Notes: generated by a model from the sequence alone, not told the origin. Numbered from the stretch's first letter, positions 32,434-41,902 are shown. The stretch: DNA of 64,000 nucleotides from Paenibacillus pectinilyticus (GCF_001700435.1 NZ_LYPC01000027.1:1291522-1355521), one strand, 5' to 3'. Translations and numbers: made by a program.

Positions 32434-33552
32434 ATGGAAATGAACCTAGCGGATATGCTCAGTTATGCCGATATCCATGATTTAGGCCGAATTGCACATA
32501 CCTACGAGTGTGAGTGTAATGGTCATTCTAAGAATGAATTGATTCAATCGATCCTCAGCACAGCCATGCGGAAGGACATATTTGAAAAACATATTCAAAG
32601 TCTCAGTATGGAGAACATTCGATTTCTCAATTCGTTATTATCTGATCCTCGCAATGCCTTCAGCATGGAGGAACTCATCGCTAGAGTTGGGCAATCACGT
32701 TTCCAAAAAGAAGAGTCAGAGACTTGGAATCCTCGGGACATGATTTTGAAATTCAAGAAGTTAGGCTGGCTATTTAATGGCTACTCGCAGCAAACGAAGT
32801 ACCTTTTTCATGTTCCATCTGATCTCAAGCGGAGATTCCGTGATGTACTGGCCAATCAATTCAGGCAAGAGTTAATGAAGACCGAAGAACCTACCGTGTA
32901 TCGTGATGAACAATCCCTGCTTGTAGATGACATCCAGCATTTCCTTACAGCAGTGGCTCAGCAAGAAGTCCCTTTAACGACGGATGGCGCCATGTACAAA
33001 CGACAACTTGGACAGGTACTTAGTGTTTTATCTGTACAAGAAGAGATGGTTCAGAAAGGAACCTGGCGGTTCGGATATGGGCGTATGTTTAAGGAGTACC
33101 CCAACCGATTTTCCTTTATTTATGACTATTGTTATTACCACCAATTGATCAGTGAACATAACTTCATGCTTCGTCTCACAGAGACGGGGATCGCACGTTT
33201 AGTGGAAGGCAAGAAAGAACCCTTAGCAGATGTTTACATGTTTTGGTTGAGGCTCTATAAAAACCCCATTCCGAATATTCAAAGTATCTCGGGTTGGGTA
33301 GACCGGCTCTGCGGTCAATGGGTCACGCGACAATCATTAGTCGAATTGCTAAGTAAGTTAGTCAAACCGTTTTACTATGACAGCTCGGAATCGATTGTTG
33401 AACAACGGATTTTACAAATGATGATGCATTTGGGCTTAATACGAATTGGCGAAGATCACACATACGGTACTGTCATTCAAGTTACCAAATTGGGTTCCAA
33501 GGTCATACAAGGCATTAACATAGCAGAGGAAGACAAGGTTGTGTTGTTCTGA
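32434..33552 (+). CDS. Conserved protein of unknown function, winged-helix-like
   Basis: 372 residues, ATG 32434 after GGGAGATGTAGG. All-helical, soluble, with segments that look like repeated winged-helix modules (NIRFLNSLLSDPRNAFSMEEL near 62-82; a C-terminal ILQMMMHLGLIRIGEDHTYG). The style recalls N-terminal regions of XPB-like helicases seen in Bacillales, but no helicase motifs are present. It stands just before ypiB, where B. subtilis has the unrelated ypiA. Function unknown. Confidence 0.65.
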   Translation: MEMNLADMLSYADIHDLGRIAHTYECECNGHSKNELIQSILSTAMRKDIFEKHIQSLSMENIRFLNSLLSDPRNAFSMEELIARVGQSRFQKEESETWNPRDMILKFKKLGWLFNGYSQQTKYLFHVPSDLKRRFRDVLANQFRQELMKTEEPTVYRDEQSLLVDDIQHFLTAVAQQEVPLTTDGAMYKRQLGQVLSVLSVQEEMVQKGTWRFGYGRMFKEYPNRFSFIYDYCYYHQLISEHNFMLRLTETGIARLVEGKKEPLADVYMFWLRLYKNPIPNIQSISGWVDRLCGQWVTRQSLVELLSKLVKPFYYDSSESIVEQRILQMMMHLGLIRIGEDHTYGTVIQVTKLGSKVIQGINIAEEDKVVLF

Positions 33553-33729
33553 AACTAGGTACTAACACATTCCCAATCAATCGGGCTTTTGAATGAAGCG
33601 TTGATAATGCAAGTGAATATGATGTAAAAGGAGCACAACAACGGGTTGACGTAGATCATCATACACACACAAATTTTTGCGAAAATGAAGCTCCTGACAA
33701 ACCGCGGACAACATTTGGAGGTAGGTCTC

Positions 33730-33918
33730 ATGGGAAAAATGAATGTATCTAACGATGCGCTGCTGGCACTTTTCGCGGAAATGATTTGGGATAATGCCTT
33801 ACGCAAATATAGAGAAGAAAATCTTTATAAGGAAATTGACAGCGCTTTGGCTAAAGGAGATCAAACGACCTTTCTGGCGCTCACCTCTGAACTAAGGATT
33901 TTACAATCACTAGGGTAA
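33730..33918 (+). CDS. IDEAL-domain protein, YpiB-like
   Basis: 62 residues from ATG 33730 with TTGGAGGT upstream. The segment LFAEMIWDNALRKYREENLYKEID is an IDEAL-type helix, matching the C-terminal domain of YpiB, but the long N-terminal UPF0302 domain of B. subtilis YpiB is missing. Placed before ypiF and qcrA as ypiB is in B. subtilis. Role unclear. It has its own terminator. Confidence 0.65.
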   Translation: MGKMNVSNDALLALFAEMIWDNALRKYREENLYKEIDSALAKGDQTTFLALTSELRILQSLG

Positions 33919-33947
33919 TCGCAGCTGCGCATGGCATGAAAGGATGG

Positions 33948-33976
33948 AAGACATGTGGAATCCACATGTCTTTTTT
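33948..33976 (+). terminator. Intrinsic terminator after IDEAL gene
   Basis: 12-bp stem AAGACATGTGGA / TCCACATGTCTT and T6. Confidence 0.9.
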
Positions 33977-34116
33977 CTATGTTCATAAAGATTTCTTTTG
34001 ACACCTGTAATGGAAGGAACTGCATTGACAGTGAAGTTTGCACCGATTAAAGTACAAGTTGAACGAATGCTACATAGCCCTTGTTCTTTTGGTAAATGAT
34101 AGGGAGGCGTAAAACC

Positions 34117-34548
34117 TTGAAGTTTAATGAGATTGTTGCACAGGATTGGCCCGAATTGAAGCCTTATTTGGATACTTGTCTGCTTCCGGTTACAGGATTG
34201 AGGGGTTCCGAAGATCCGATGATCGTGACCTCCGTATTGGAGCAGCTGCGAGATGTCATGGAAGTCATTGAGATTCCTTATAAAGGCAGAGTCGTCACCT
34301 ATCCAGCTCTTCATTACATAACAGGAGCGGATGTCAGTGAACTAGTGGAGGACATTGTTCAGCGATTGAAGAAATCCGGGTTTCGTTACATAATCGTACT
34401 TACCTTACACACAGAAGCAATTGCTTGGAAATCACCCGGAACGGATTTGTTGATCGTTGTCGATAAAGATCAATGGATCGTGCAGTCTGATGCAATCAAA
34501 ACGGGGATTTCTAAACAAGTGCAGCAACTCTGGTACCCAAGTGAGTAA
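34117..34548 (+). CDS. ypiF: YpiF-like protein (DUF2487)
   Basis: 143 residues, TTG start nine bases after AGGGAGG. FNEIVAQDWPELKPYLDTCL and LLIVVDKDQW resemble YpiF, located immediately before qcrA in B. subtilis. Function unknown; the link to the cytochrome bc complex is by conserved position only. Confidence 0.75.
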   Translation: MKFNEIVAQDWPELKPYLDTCLLPVTGLRGSEDPMIVTSVLEQLRDVMEVIEIPYKGRVVTYPALHYITGADVSELVEDIVQRLKKSGFRYIIVLTLHTEAIAWKSPGTDLLIVVDKDQWIVQSDAIKTGISKQVQQLWYPSE

Positions 34549-34694
34549 CTTTGGTGTTGTCGTGTATTATTGGAAAAAAAATGTGCAAGCTAAGGGTAGT
34601 AATGGATGAATGTGGCTTCCAAAAAGTTGTGACAATTTCGTTAAAATTTGTCCGAAAGCGCAGATTTCAATCCAATAAAAGGAGTTACGAATTC

Positions 34695-34723
34695 TTGACG
34701 ACCTAGTAGACGTAGGCTATTAT
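34695..34723 (+). promoter_or_regulatory. Sigma-A-like promoter of qcrABC
   Basis: TTGACG (34695-34700), 17 bp, TATTAT (34718-34723). The 5' leader of about 100 nt contains the hairpin GTCCGA-GAGGGA-TCGGAC (34781-34798) shortly before the ribosome site. Confidence 0.7.
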
Positions 34724-34829
34724 TAGAAATGTCCTAGTTATGTAGTGTAATGTCGAACGACACGTGATAGAGGTAACTGATGTCCGAGAGGGATCGGACT
34801 TCGGCCAATGTAGGAGGGTAGACCTGAGA

Positions 34830-35375
34830 ATGAGTGATCATAACAATCACAATGAAGAACAGCATGGGAAGAAACCCGGGACCAAACGCGAAATGTCTCG
34901 TCGACAATTTCTTTCTTATACCCTTGGTGGCGCTGGTGGATTCATGGGAGCCGGAATTATCATACCGATGATTCGGTTTGCTATTGATCCAGTCCTTCAG
35001 AAAAAAGCAGCATCGGATTGGGTTAAAGTTGTCGAAGAAAGTAAAATTACGAATGTTCCACAAGCATTTACGTTCCAAATCCATCAGGTAGATGGCTGGT
35101 ACGAAAGTGATGCGGAGTTGGTAGCATGGATTTCCAAAGGCAGCGACGGAAAACTCTTTGCTTTGAATCCAACTTGTAAGCACCTTGGCTGTACGGTTAA
35201 CTGGAACGATAACCCTGCTTACAAAGATCAGTATTTCTGTCCATGTCATGGTGCGCATTACACGCAAGATGGTAAGAACCTTGCCGTAGCGCCTAAGCCG
35301 TTGGACGAGTATACAACAAAAGTAGAGAACGGTTTCGTGTATGTTGGACAACTGCATGCTAACACAAGAGTATAA
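34830..35375 (+). CDS. qcrA: Menaquinol:cytochrome c reductase Rieske subunit
   Basis: 181 residues from ATG 34830 behind AGGAGGG. Twin-arginine signal SRRQFLSYTLGGAGG (about 23-37) with a membrane anchor. Rieske cluster ligands in CKHLGC and CPCHGA (Cys and His pairs). It carries electrons from menaquinol to cytochrome c in the b6c-type complex; the cofactor domain faces outside. First gene of qcrABC. Confidence 0.95.
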   Translation: MSDHNNHNEEQHGKKPGTKREMSRRQFLSYTLGGAGGFMGAGIIIPMIRFAIDPVLQKKAASDWVKVVEESKITNVPQAFTFQIHQVDGWYESDAELVAWISKGSDGKLFALNPTCKHLGCTVNWNDNPAYKDQYFCPCHGAHYTQDGKNLAVAPKPLDEYTTKVENGFVYVGQLHANTRV

Positions 35376-35392
35376 GGAGGCGTCAGGATCAG

Positions 35393-36064
35393 ATGTTTAA
35401 AAACGTATACAACTGGATTGACGAACGTCTTGATATTACGCCTATGTGGAGGGATGTAGCGGATCACGAGGTACCCGAACACGTTAACCCTGCTCATCAT
35501 TTTTCCGCATTCGTCTATTGCTTTGGCGGATTGACGTTTTTCATCACAGTCATTCAAATTTTGTCAGGTATGTTCTTAACAATGTATTACACACCTGATA
35601 TCATCAATGCGTATGCAAGTGTTGATTACCTTCAACATAAAGTAGCTTTCGGTGTTATCGTCAGAGGTATGCACCACTGGGGAGCTAGTTTAGTTATCGT
35701 AATGATGTTCTTACATACCCTGCGCGTGTTCTTCACAGGTTCTTATAAAGCACCACGTGAAATGAACTGGGTTGTAGGCATGCTCATTTTCTTCGTTATG
35801 TTAGGTCTTGGTTTTACGGGATACCTGCTTCCATGGGATAACAAAGCTTACTTTGCAACACAAGTAGGTATGAAAATTGCAGCATCGGTACCATTCGCTG
35901 GTCCGTACATCGAAACATTGCTGCAAGGCGGAAGCATTGTTGGTGCACAAACACTGACACGGTTCTTTGCTATTCATGTGTTCTTCCTGCCTGGCGTTCT
36001 GCTCGCTTTGCTTGCCGGACACTTCTTCATGATTCGCAAACAAGGTATTTCCGGACCGCTATAA
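35393..36064 (+). CDS. qcrB: Cytochrome b6-type subunit QcrB
   Basis: 223 residues, ATG after AAGGAGGCG. Four main membrane helices with paired heme histidines: MHHWGAS and FLHTLRVF, and RFFAIHVFFLPG. LLPWDNKAYFATQ is a quinone-site signature. Split-type cytochrome b (b6) as in B. subtilis; the remaining helices are in QcrC. Confidence 0.95.
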   Translation: MFKNVYNWIDERLDITPMWRDVADHEVPEHVNPAHHFSAFVYCFGGLTFFITVIQILSGMFLTMYYTPDIINAYASVDYLQHKVAFGVIVRGMHHWGASLVIVMMFLHTLRVFFTGSYKAPREMNWVVGMLIFFVMLGLGFTGYLLPWDNKAYFATQVGMKIAASVPFAGPYIETLLQGGSIVGAQTLTRFFAIHVFFLPGVLLALLAGHFFMIRKQGISGPL

Positions 36065-36084
36065 TTTAGGGAGGGGCGAATAGC

Positions 36085-36975
36085 GTGGCGCATGGTCATA
36101 AGTCTGATGAAAAAATCGTTTACGTAGGGGATTCCCGCGTAATTAAGAAAACTGAAGAGCAACGACTCATTCCGAGAGATTACTCGGCTTACCCAGGTAA
36201 GTCAGAGGCTTTCATACCAAACTTCTTGTTAAAAGAGTGGATGGTTGGTGTCGTTGTTTTGGTCGGTATGCTAGTCCTAGTTATGTCCGATCCGGCTCCG
36301 TTAGGCTATCCTGCGGATCCAAAGAATACAGCATTTATTCCGATGCCTGACTGGTATTTCTTGTTCATGTATCAATTGCTGAAATATCCATACACATCGG
36401 GTAGCTACGTTGTTCTTGGAGCGGTTGTTGTACCAGGTTTACTATTCGGTGGCTTACTACTTGCTCCATTCTTGGATACAGGTAAAGAGCGTCGCTTCTA
36501 TAGAAGACCAATTGCATCAAGCCTGATGATCTTGTCTTTGGTAGCTTGTACATATCTGACGTACACGTCTTGGTCACATTACCAAGTCGAGCTTAAAGAG
36601 AAAAATATTATTCCAGAACATATTAAGCGTGAAGAAGAGCTTCAAGCGAACAAAGGTAAGGCTGCTAGCGGTGCTGCGAAAACAACAACCAAAAAAGCGG
36701 CTGCCATTGTGGCTGCTGATGACCCAGGTGCTAAAGTATTCGCAAAAGCTACTTGCTTAGCGTGTCATGGTGCTCAACTCAAAGGTATGCCAGCTTCAGG
36801 AGTACCTGCTTTGTTAGGCGTAGGCGATACGCACACGAAGGATGATATCTTAGGTATCATCAAGAATGGTAAAGGCAACATGCCAGCCATGTATAAGCCG
36901 AACATTGACAAAGGTTTAACGGATGCCGATATTGATCAGCTTGCTGATTGGTTATCGAAACAAAAAACTCAATAA
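36085..36975 (+). CDS. qcrC: Subunit IV/cytochrome c fusion QcrC
   Basis: 296 residues, GTG start after GGGAGGGG. The first 165 residues correspond to subunit IV of b6f-type complexes with membrane helices and PMPDWYFLFMYQLLK. A Lys/Ala-rich linker follows (about 190-215), then a cytochrome c domain with heme motif CLACH near 231 and a later methionine (NMPAMY). The fusion matches B. subtilis QcrC. A terminator follows. Confidence 0.95.
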   Translation: MAHGHKSDEKIVYVGDSRVIKKTEEQRLIPRDYSAYPGKSEAFIPNFLLKEWMVGVVVLVGMLVLVMSDPAPLGYPADPKNTAFIPMPDWYFLFMYQLLKYPYTSGSYVVLGAVVVPGLLFGGLLLAPFLDTGKERRFYRRPIASSLMILSLVACTYLTYTSWSHYQVELKEKNIIPEHIKREEELQANKGKAASGAAKTTTKKAAAIVAADDPGAKVFAKATCLACHGAQLKGMPASGVPALLGVGDTHTKDDILGIIKNGKGNMPAMYKPNIDKGLTDADIDQLADWLSKQKTQ

Positions 36976-36983
36976 TAAATGGG

Positions 36984-37016
36984 AACCTGGTCGCGAAAGT
37001 GATCAGGTTTTTTTTT
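36984..37016 (+). terminator. Intrinsic terminator after qcrC
   Basis: Stem AACCTGGTC / GATCAGGTT with a GCGAAAGT loop and T9. Confidence 0.92.
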
Positions 37017-37053
37017 AGACAAACCAACGAACTTGATGTTGAGGGGTGCCTAT

Positions 37054-37713
37054 ATGTCCGTTTCCTATTTCTGGAGCAGAGATTTCCTACTTAGCAAGAC
37101 AATGCTGTGGTTGCTTTTGATTTGTAATGCATTAGGAACCATTTATGGGTATGAGTGGTACTGGGGACAAATGGTGGATACGATTGCTGAAAATCCAGTG
37201 TGGTACGTGATATTTGTACCCGATAGTCCGACAGCAAGCTTGTTTTTCACTCTTTCGGTTGGTTACTTGCTGATGGATTCTTCTTCATCTAGGAACTCAT
37301 CAAAGCTTTATCGCGCCATACGTGGCTTTATAGAAGCTTTTGCCCTTATCACTTCAGTTAAATATGGCGTATGGGCAGTAACGATGATCTGGGCTGGAGC
37401 ATGGCAAGGCGTGCCGGTAGGATGGGACGGTTGGATGTTAACTTCATCTCATTTGGCAATGGCGGTGGAAGCGCTGTTATTCGTGCGATGGTTTTCATTC
37501 CGAATTCCGGCGATTGTGCTTGTTGCGATTTGGACCTTCTGGAATGATTACATGGACTATGAGAAAGGCGTTTTCCCTCGCTTGCCTCTTGAGCTTCATC
37601 CCTATTTGGGAACGATTCAATTCTTTACGGTATGTCTGAGCATTATTGGAATTTGGATCTCGGTTACGTGTGTATTCGTAAGAGAGAAAAGAAGGGTACT
37701 ATTAACTTCTTAA
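37054..37713 (+). CDS. ypjA: YpjA-like membrane protein (DUF1405)
   Basis: 219 residues from ATG 37054 with GAGGGG upstream. Six or so hydrophobic helices; IYGYEWYWGQM and FVPDSPTASLFFTLSVGYLL match DUF1405. Placed after qcrC as in B. subtilis. Role unknown, perhaps in respiratory membrane assembly by neighbourhood. Confidence 0.8.
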   Translation: MSVSYFWSRDFLLSKTMLWLLLICNALGTIYGYEWYWGQMVDTIAENPVWYVIFVPDSPTASLFFTLSVGYLLMDSSSSRNSSKLYRAIRGFIEAFALITSVKYGVWAVTMIWAGAWQGVPVGWDGWMLTSSHLAMAVEALLFVRWFSFRIPAIVLVAIWTFWNDYMDYEKGVFPRLPLELHPYLGTIQFFTVCLSIIGIWISVTCVFVREKRRVLLTS

Positions 37714-37766
37714 TGGTCTAAAGTGGGACGAACCTCCATATGATGATGGTGAAGGAGGGATGTCCC

Positions 37767-38645
37767 ATGTTGATCACCAGAGGCCTTAGAAGGCTAACTG
37801 TGATGATTTTAGTTACGGTTGCCATCTTAGTACTTGCAGCCTGTGGAAAGAGCGCTAGCACGGCCGGACAAGCTGCTAAACCAATTGATCCTGCACAAGT
37901 AGAGAAAATAAGTTTTCTGAATCAAATCGCGGAAGAAATGTACACCATGACTATGGCTGGACAAGTAGCCGAAGCGAGAAATAAATTGACTCAAATTTCG
38001 GATCAAATTCCGAAAATTCATTTTGAAGGCATCACATCCATTGAAGGCTTGAATGCGCTGACAGAAACGGTCACCCAAGCCAAGCGTGTATATAGCGCAG
38101 CAAACTATTCAGCGACAGAAGGACAAATTGCTGTTGCTAAAATCCGTCTCGCAACGGATGCACTTACGCATAAGAATCAGCCGATGTGGCTGCAATACTA
38201 TAAAGTACTTCTTAACGATACGCAACAAATGAGTGAACAGGTAAAATCGAATAATCAGAGTGAAGCGATTAATGAATTCGGGAAGTTAGCTCAGCATATA
38301 GCCATAATTCATCCTTCACTTGTTATTAGCCGTGATGCTTCATCGGTAGAAAAGCTCGACTCTTTGCTTGTTTTTCTCCGTACGAATGTAAATTCAAAAC
38401 CGATGCCTACGCAACGCTTAGAAATGGGTATTGTTAACCTCAATCAGGTTTTGGATGATCTCTTCATGAAACACAAGGACGCATTGGCGTATGTGCCATT
38501 AACGGATCCGAATCAACCGATCATCTGGTCACTCAGCATGGGGCTCATCATTGTGAGTGTTTTATCCTATGTCGGTTGGCGGATGTATCAATCGGGGAGA
38601 CACATCGTACCTGTTAGGCAAACAAAGGAAAGCGATAATGTTTGA
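37767..38645 (+). CDS. ypjB: Sporulation protein YpjB-like
   Basis: 292 residues from ATG 37767 with AAGGAGGG upstream. A signal sequence ends in a lipobox LAACGKS (cysteine near residue 27), and a C-terminal membrane helix (LSMGLIIVSVLSYVGW) is followed by a basic tail. The body is helical. Similar in size and position to B. subtilis YpjB, a sporulation-linked protein. The combination of lipobox and C-terminal helix is noteworthy. Confidence 0.75.
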   Translation: MLITRGLRRLTVMILVTVAILVLAACGKSASTAGQAAKPIDPAQVEKISFLNQIAEEMYTMTMAGQVAEARNKLTQISDQIPKIHFEGITSIEGLNALTETVTQAKRVYSAANYSATEGQIAVAKIRLATDALTHKNQPMWLQYYKVLLNDTQQMSEQVKSNNQSEAINEFGKLAQHIAIIHPSLVISRDASSVEKLDSLLVFLRTNVNSKPMPTQRLEMGIVNLNQVLDDLFMKHKDALAYVPLTDPNQPIIWSLSMGLIIVSVLSYVGWRMYQSGRHIVPVRQTKESDNV

Positions 38646-38646
38646 G

Positions 38647-38692
38647 AAAAGTGGGTTGAGCACGCTCCTAGAGCGACTCAACCCACTTTTTA
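38647..38692. terminator. Bidirectional terminator between ypjB and yitT-like gene
   Basis: 14-bp stem AAAAGTGGGTTGAG / CTCAACCCACTTTT with a paired inner GCTC/GAGC loop, serving convergent genes. Confidence 0.85.
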
Positions 38693-38719
38693 TGTATAGC
38701 CTTATTTGCAGAAAGCTGC

Positions 38720-39592
38720 TTAATGCGTTTTGAAGCCCTCGCCGATGACTTCATGTACATCGCCTACAATGATGAAAGCACGGGGATCAACCGCGTGGAC
38801 GAGTTCTCGCAGTCGCCTAGTCTCATGTCGATAAACGACACAGTACACAACTTCCTTCGTGTTACCCGAGTAAGCCCCCCGAGCTGGAAATAACGTGACA
38901 CCGCGGTCAAGAACTTTGGTAATATTGTCAGCTAATACACCAGGCTGTTCACTAATAATGGTAAAAGACTTCGCGGCATAAGCCCCTTCTGATATGTAGT
39001 CAATGATCCGTGAAGTCACAAAAACAGCAACGAGTGAGTACAGCACTTTTTCCTTGGGTAAGTAGATGAAGGAAGAGCCAATGACGATGACATCGATAAT
39101 GAGGATGACTTGTCCAACGCTCCAACCCCTTTTTTTATGACCAATCCGCGCTAGAATATCAGAACCGCCAGTTGTTCCCCCGAAACGGAAAACGAGCCCA
39201 AGCCCTGTTCCAAGTGTAATTCCGGCATAGAGTGTAGCCAAAAAATAGTCCTGTGTGGTATGAAAAGGAACGATCCACCCATTATGAATAAGTCGTTCCA
39301 TGACCCATAGGAAGATTGAAAGGCAAACAACGCCAAAGATCGTATACAGCATGGGACCTTTCCCGAAATTTCGCCATCCTAAGTAAAAGAGTGGGATATT
39401 AAAGACTAGCGTAGAGAGAGACGGCGGTACATTGAGCACATATTTGAGCAGGAGTGAAATACCCGTAAGTCCCCCCTCCATAAGCTCATTGGAAATCACG
39501 AAATAATGTAAACCAAACGCATAAATGGCGGTGCCGATCATGATGCCAATGACATTCAAAAACTGATCAGCGAACCTTTCTTTGAAAATCAT
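38720..39592 (-). CDS. YitT family membrane protein (DUF161/DUF2179)
   Basis: 290 residues from the ATG at 39592 with GGAGGA upstream; a longer reading has no ribosome site. Five or six membrane helices with FVISNELMEGGLTGISLLL and GLVFRFGGTTGGSDILARI, then a C-terminal DUF2179 domain (FTIISEQPGVLADNITKVL, VVYRHETRRLRELV). Matches the gene (ypjC type) located here in B. subtilis, but it is on the opposite strand to its neighbours. Function not established. Confidence 0.85.
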   Translation of the reverse strand: MIFKERFADQFLNVIGIMIGTAIYAFGLHYFVISNELMEGGLTGISLLLKYVLNVPPSLSTLVFNIPLFYLGWRNFGKGPMLYTIFGVVCLSIFLWVMERLIHNGWIVPFHTTQDYFLATLYAGITLGTGLGLVFRFGGTTGGSDILARIGHKKRGWSVGQVILIIDVIVIGSSFIYLPKEKVLYSLVAVFVTSRIIDYISEGAYAAKSFTIISEQPGVLADNITKVLDRGVTLFPARGAYSGNTKEVVYCVVYRHETRRLRELVHAVDPRAFIIVGDVHEVIGEGFKTH

Positions 39593-39709
39593 GCTAATTC
39601 CTCCATGCCTGAGATACATGCTTTAGTCTAAAAAAATTTGTCAACTTTTCTCGTTTAGTTTAACATAAGGAGGATAACCTTGGTGAAAAGGATAGAAAGA
39701 AGGATGCCA

Positions 39710-40048
39710 ATGTCAGAACGCACACTTAAAGACCTTCAACAAGAGGTTGATACTTATATTTCCCAGTTTAAGGAAGGATATTTCAGTCCATTGGCTATGT
39801 TGGCTAGAATGTCCGAAGAAGTTGGCGAATTAGCGCGAGAAGTGAATCATTCTTACGGCGAAAAGCCAAAAAAAAGTACGGAAGCAGACAATTCCATCGA
39901 GCTGGAACTAGGCGATATCCTATTTATAACGATATGTTTTGCCAACTCCCTTGGCATTGATTTGACGGAAGCACATGATAAAATCATGCACAAGTTCAAT
40001 ACCCGTGACGCGGGGCGTTGGACTAAAATTAACACCGAAACTACCTGA
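39710..40048 (+). CDS. ypjD: MazG-like nucleotide pyrophosphohydrolase, YpjD-like
   Basis: 112 residues from ATG 39710, chosen because it aligns with the B. subtilis YpjD start; an in-frame GTG at 39683 (TTG 39680) behind AAGGAGG would add nine or ten residues. MARMSEEVGELAREVNH gives the EExxE half of the MazG motif and ELELGDILF the ExxD half. It likely removes pyrophosphate from unwanted NTPs. Confidence 0.85.
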   Translation: MSERTLKDLQQEVDTYISQFKEGYFSPLAMLARMSEEVGELAREVNHSYGEKPKKSTEADNSIELELGDILFITICFANSLGIDLTEAHDKIMHKFNTRDAGRWTKINTETT

Positions 40049-40111
40049 ACTTCATAAACTATACCATCCCCACTAACGGGTAAACCGCTTATGGATAAGG
40101 AGGATGGGCAG

Positions 40112-40636
40112 ATGAATGGAGAAAATCAAATACAAAAGGCATATGAATCCATACTTGGGCATGATTTTGAAAAAGCCATTGAATGGTTTGAAAAAGCGAT
40201 AGCTGAAGAACCAGACAATGCTGCCTATCACCACAAACTGTCGATTACTTTCGCGAGAAGTAATAAATTGACTAAAGCGGTGGAACATGCTTCGAAAGCC
40301 ATTGAGCTAGAACCAGCGAATGAAGCTTTTCGTTTTCATTTGCAAGTGTTAAATGCACGCGAGTTGGTTGATCAAGCCAAAAGGCAGCTCAATCATTCAT
40401 CAGCGCATCCAGAACGAGCGATTTTTTTACTCAAGGAAGCGATTGTTCTTGATCCGTTAGCGATTGAAGCGTATCTTATTCTAGGTGAAGCGTTCGCTTT
40501 GCGAAGAGATTATTCCAGAGCCTATCAGACGGTAATGGAAGCTGTTCGCTTAGAGCCTCTTCACGAGCTTGCTAAACAACATGCAGCGCTCTATCAGCTG
40601 AAATTGCAACAAGGGTCGGATCCGAAACGAAAATAA
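40112..40636 (+). CDS. TPR-repeat protein
   Basis: 174 residues from ATG 40112, with AAGGAGG eight bases upstream. Tetratricopeptide units: FEKAIEWFEKAIAEEPDNAA, TKAVEHASKAIELEPANEA, then after a spacer RAIFLLKEAIVLDPLAIEA and YSRAYQTVMEAVRLEPLHE. A protein-binding scaffold; partner unknown. B. subtilis has nothing between ypjD and dapB. Confidence 0.8.
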   Translation: MNGENQIQKAYESILGHDFEKAIEWFEKAIAEEPDNAAYHHKLSITFARSNKLTKAVEHASKAIELEPANEAFRFHLQVLNARELVDQAKRQLNHSSAHPERAIFLLKEAIVLDPLAIEAYLILGEAFALRRDYSRAYQTVMEAVRLEPLHELAKQHAALYQLKLQQGSDPKRK

Positions 40637-40652
40637 AGGAGATCATTACAAT

Positions 40653-41456
40653 ATGGAGCGTAGTATACGTGTAGCAGTCATTGGGGCAAGTGGAAGAATG
40701 GGGCGGGAGGTCGTGAAAACGGTTCTGCGCGAATCCGATATGGAATTAGTCGCAGGGGTGTCACGTTCCTCTGGTCCTATCGATCTAGGAAAAATGGTTG
40801 GCATGGACGAATGCGGTGTCTTGATGAGCACTGACATTGAGCAAGCGCTGACGGAATCCAGACCTGATGTTATCGTTGATTTTACTGGACCGCAAACAGC
40901 GGTTTCACATACGAATCTGGCTATTCGCCTAGGGATCCGCCCTGTTATGGGGACGACGGGATTCACCCCTCAGGCCATTGCTGAATTGGACAAGCTGTGC
41001 AAAGAAAGCAATATCGGTGGTCTAATTGCTCCTAATTTCTCCATCGGTGCGATTCTCATGATGAGATTTGCGGCTCAAGCTTCGAAATATTTCCCTAACT
41101 TAGAAATTATTGAATATCATGGAGATCAGAAGTTGGATGCTCCTTCTGGAACCGCTGTAAAGACGGCTGAACTTATTTCTGAAGTTCGTGAAGAAATCAA
41201 GCAAGGCAATCCGAAGGAAGAAGAAACGATTGAAGGTTCGCGCGGCGGGTATTACAATGGATTTAGAATTCATAGTGTGCGCCTGCCAGGCATCTTTGCT
41301 CAACAGGAAGTTATTATGGCGGAGCCAGGTCAAGCGCTGAAGATTCGACATGACTCATACGATCGCGCTGCTTATATGCCAGGTGTAGCGATTGCGGTTC
41401 GTAAAGTAATGACATATAGCGGAATGATTTATGGATTTGAGCATTTTATAGATTAG
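40653..41456 (+). CDS. dapB: 4-hydroxy-tetrahydrodipicolinate reductase
   Basis: 267 residues, ATG after AAAGGAGATC. NAD(P)-binding VAVIGASGRMGREVVKTV, then VDFTGPQTAVSH, TTGFTP, and the catalytic IIEYHGDQKLDAPSGTAVKT. It acts in the lysine/diaminopimelate pathway. First of a run dapB-mgsA-bshB1-bshA-cca. Confidence 0.97.
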   Translation: MERSIRVAVIGASGRMGREVVKTVLRESDMELVAGVSRSSGPIDLGKMVGMDECGVLMSTDIEQALTESRPDVIVDFTGPQTAVSHTNLAIRLGIRPVMGTTGFTPQAIAELDKLCKESNIGGLIAPNFSIGAILMMRFAAQASKYFPNLEIIEYHGDQKLDAPSGTAVKTAELISEVREEIKQGNPKEEETIEGSRGGYYNGFRIHSVRLPGIFAQQEVIMAEPGQALKIRHDSYDRAAYMPGVAIAVRKVMTYSGMIYGFEHFID

Positions 41457-41481
41457 AGACCCGTAGGAGAGTGGAAGTCAG

Positions 41482-41901
41482 ATGTTAAACATCGCGCTTA
41501 TTGCCCATGATCGAAAAAAAGATGAAATGGTGAATTTCATTACAGCATATGAGCATGTATTTGAAGGTCATAAACTATATGCAACAGGAACAACAGGCAC
41601 GCGGATTATGGAGAACACCAAGCTAAACATTCATCGTTTCATGTCAGGACCCCTGGGGGGCGATCAACAGATCGGAGCCATGGTTGCTGAAAATGAAATG
41701 GATTTCATCATATTCTTACGCGATCCCTTAATGGCACAGCCGCATGAGCCGGATATTATTGCGTTGTTACGCCTATGTGATGTACAGGGAATTCCTTGTG
41801 CGACGAATATTGCAACTGCTGAGCTGCTTACACGTGCGCTAGATCGTGGAGATTTTGCGTGGAGAGAACTCGTACATAAATATAAACCAGGTATCGAATA
41901 A
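41482..41901 (+). CDS. mgsA: Methylglyoxal synthase
   Basis: 139 residues, ATG behind GGAGAGTGG. IALIAHDRKKDEMVNF, YATGTTGTRIME, SGPLGGDQQIGAMVAEN and FLRDPLMAQPHEPDI are the family's active-site segments. It makes methylglyoxal from dihydroxyacetone phosphate. Directly upstream of bacillithiol genes, whose product helps detoxify methylglyoxal. Confidence 0.96.
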   Translation: MLNIALIAHDRKKDEMVNFITAYEHVFEGHKLYATGTTGTRIMENTKLNIHRFMSGPLGGDQQIGAMVAENEMDFIIFLRDPLMAQPHEPDIIALLRLCDVQGIPCATNIATAELLTRALDRGDFAWRELVHKYKPGIE

Positions 41902-41902
41902 G

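Noticed and set aside
34734..35357. A 207-residue minus-strand frame over qcrA
   Set aside because: Antisense to a clear Rieske gene and its promoter; the product resembles no protein.
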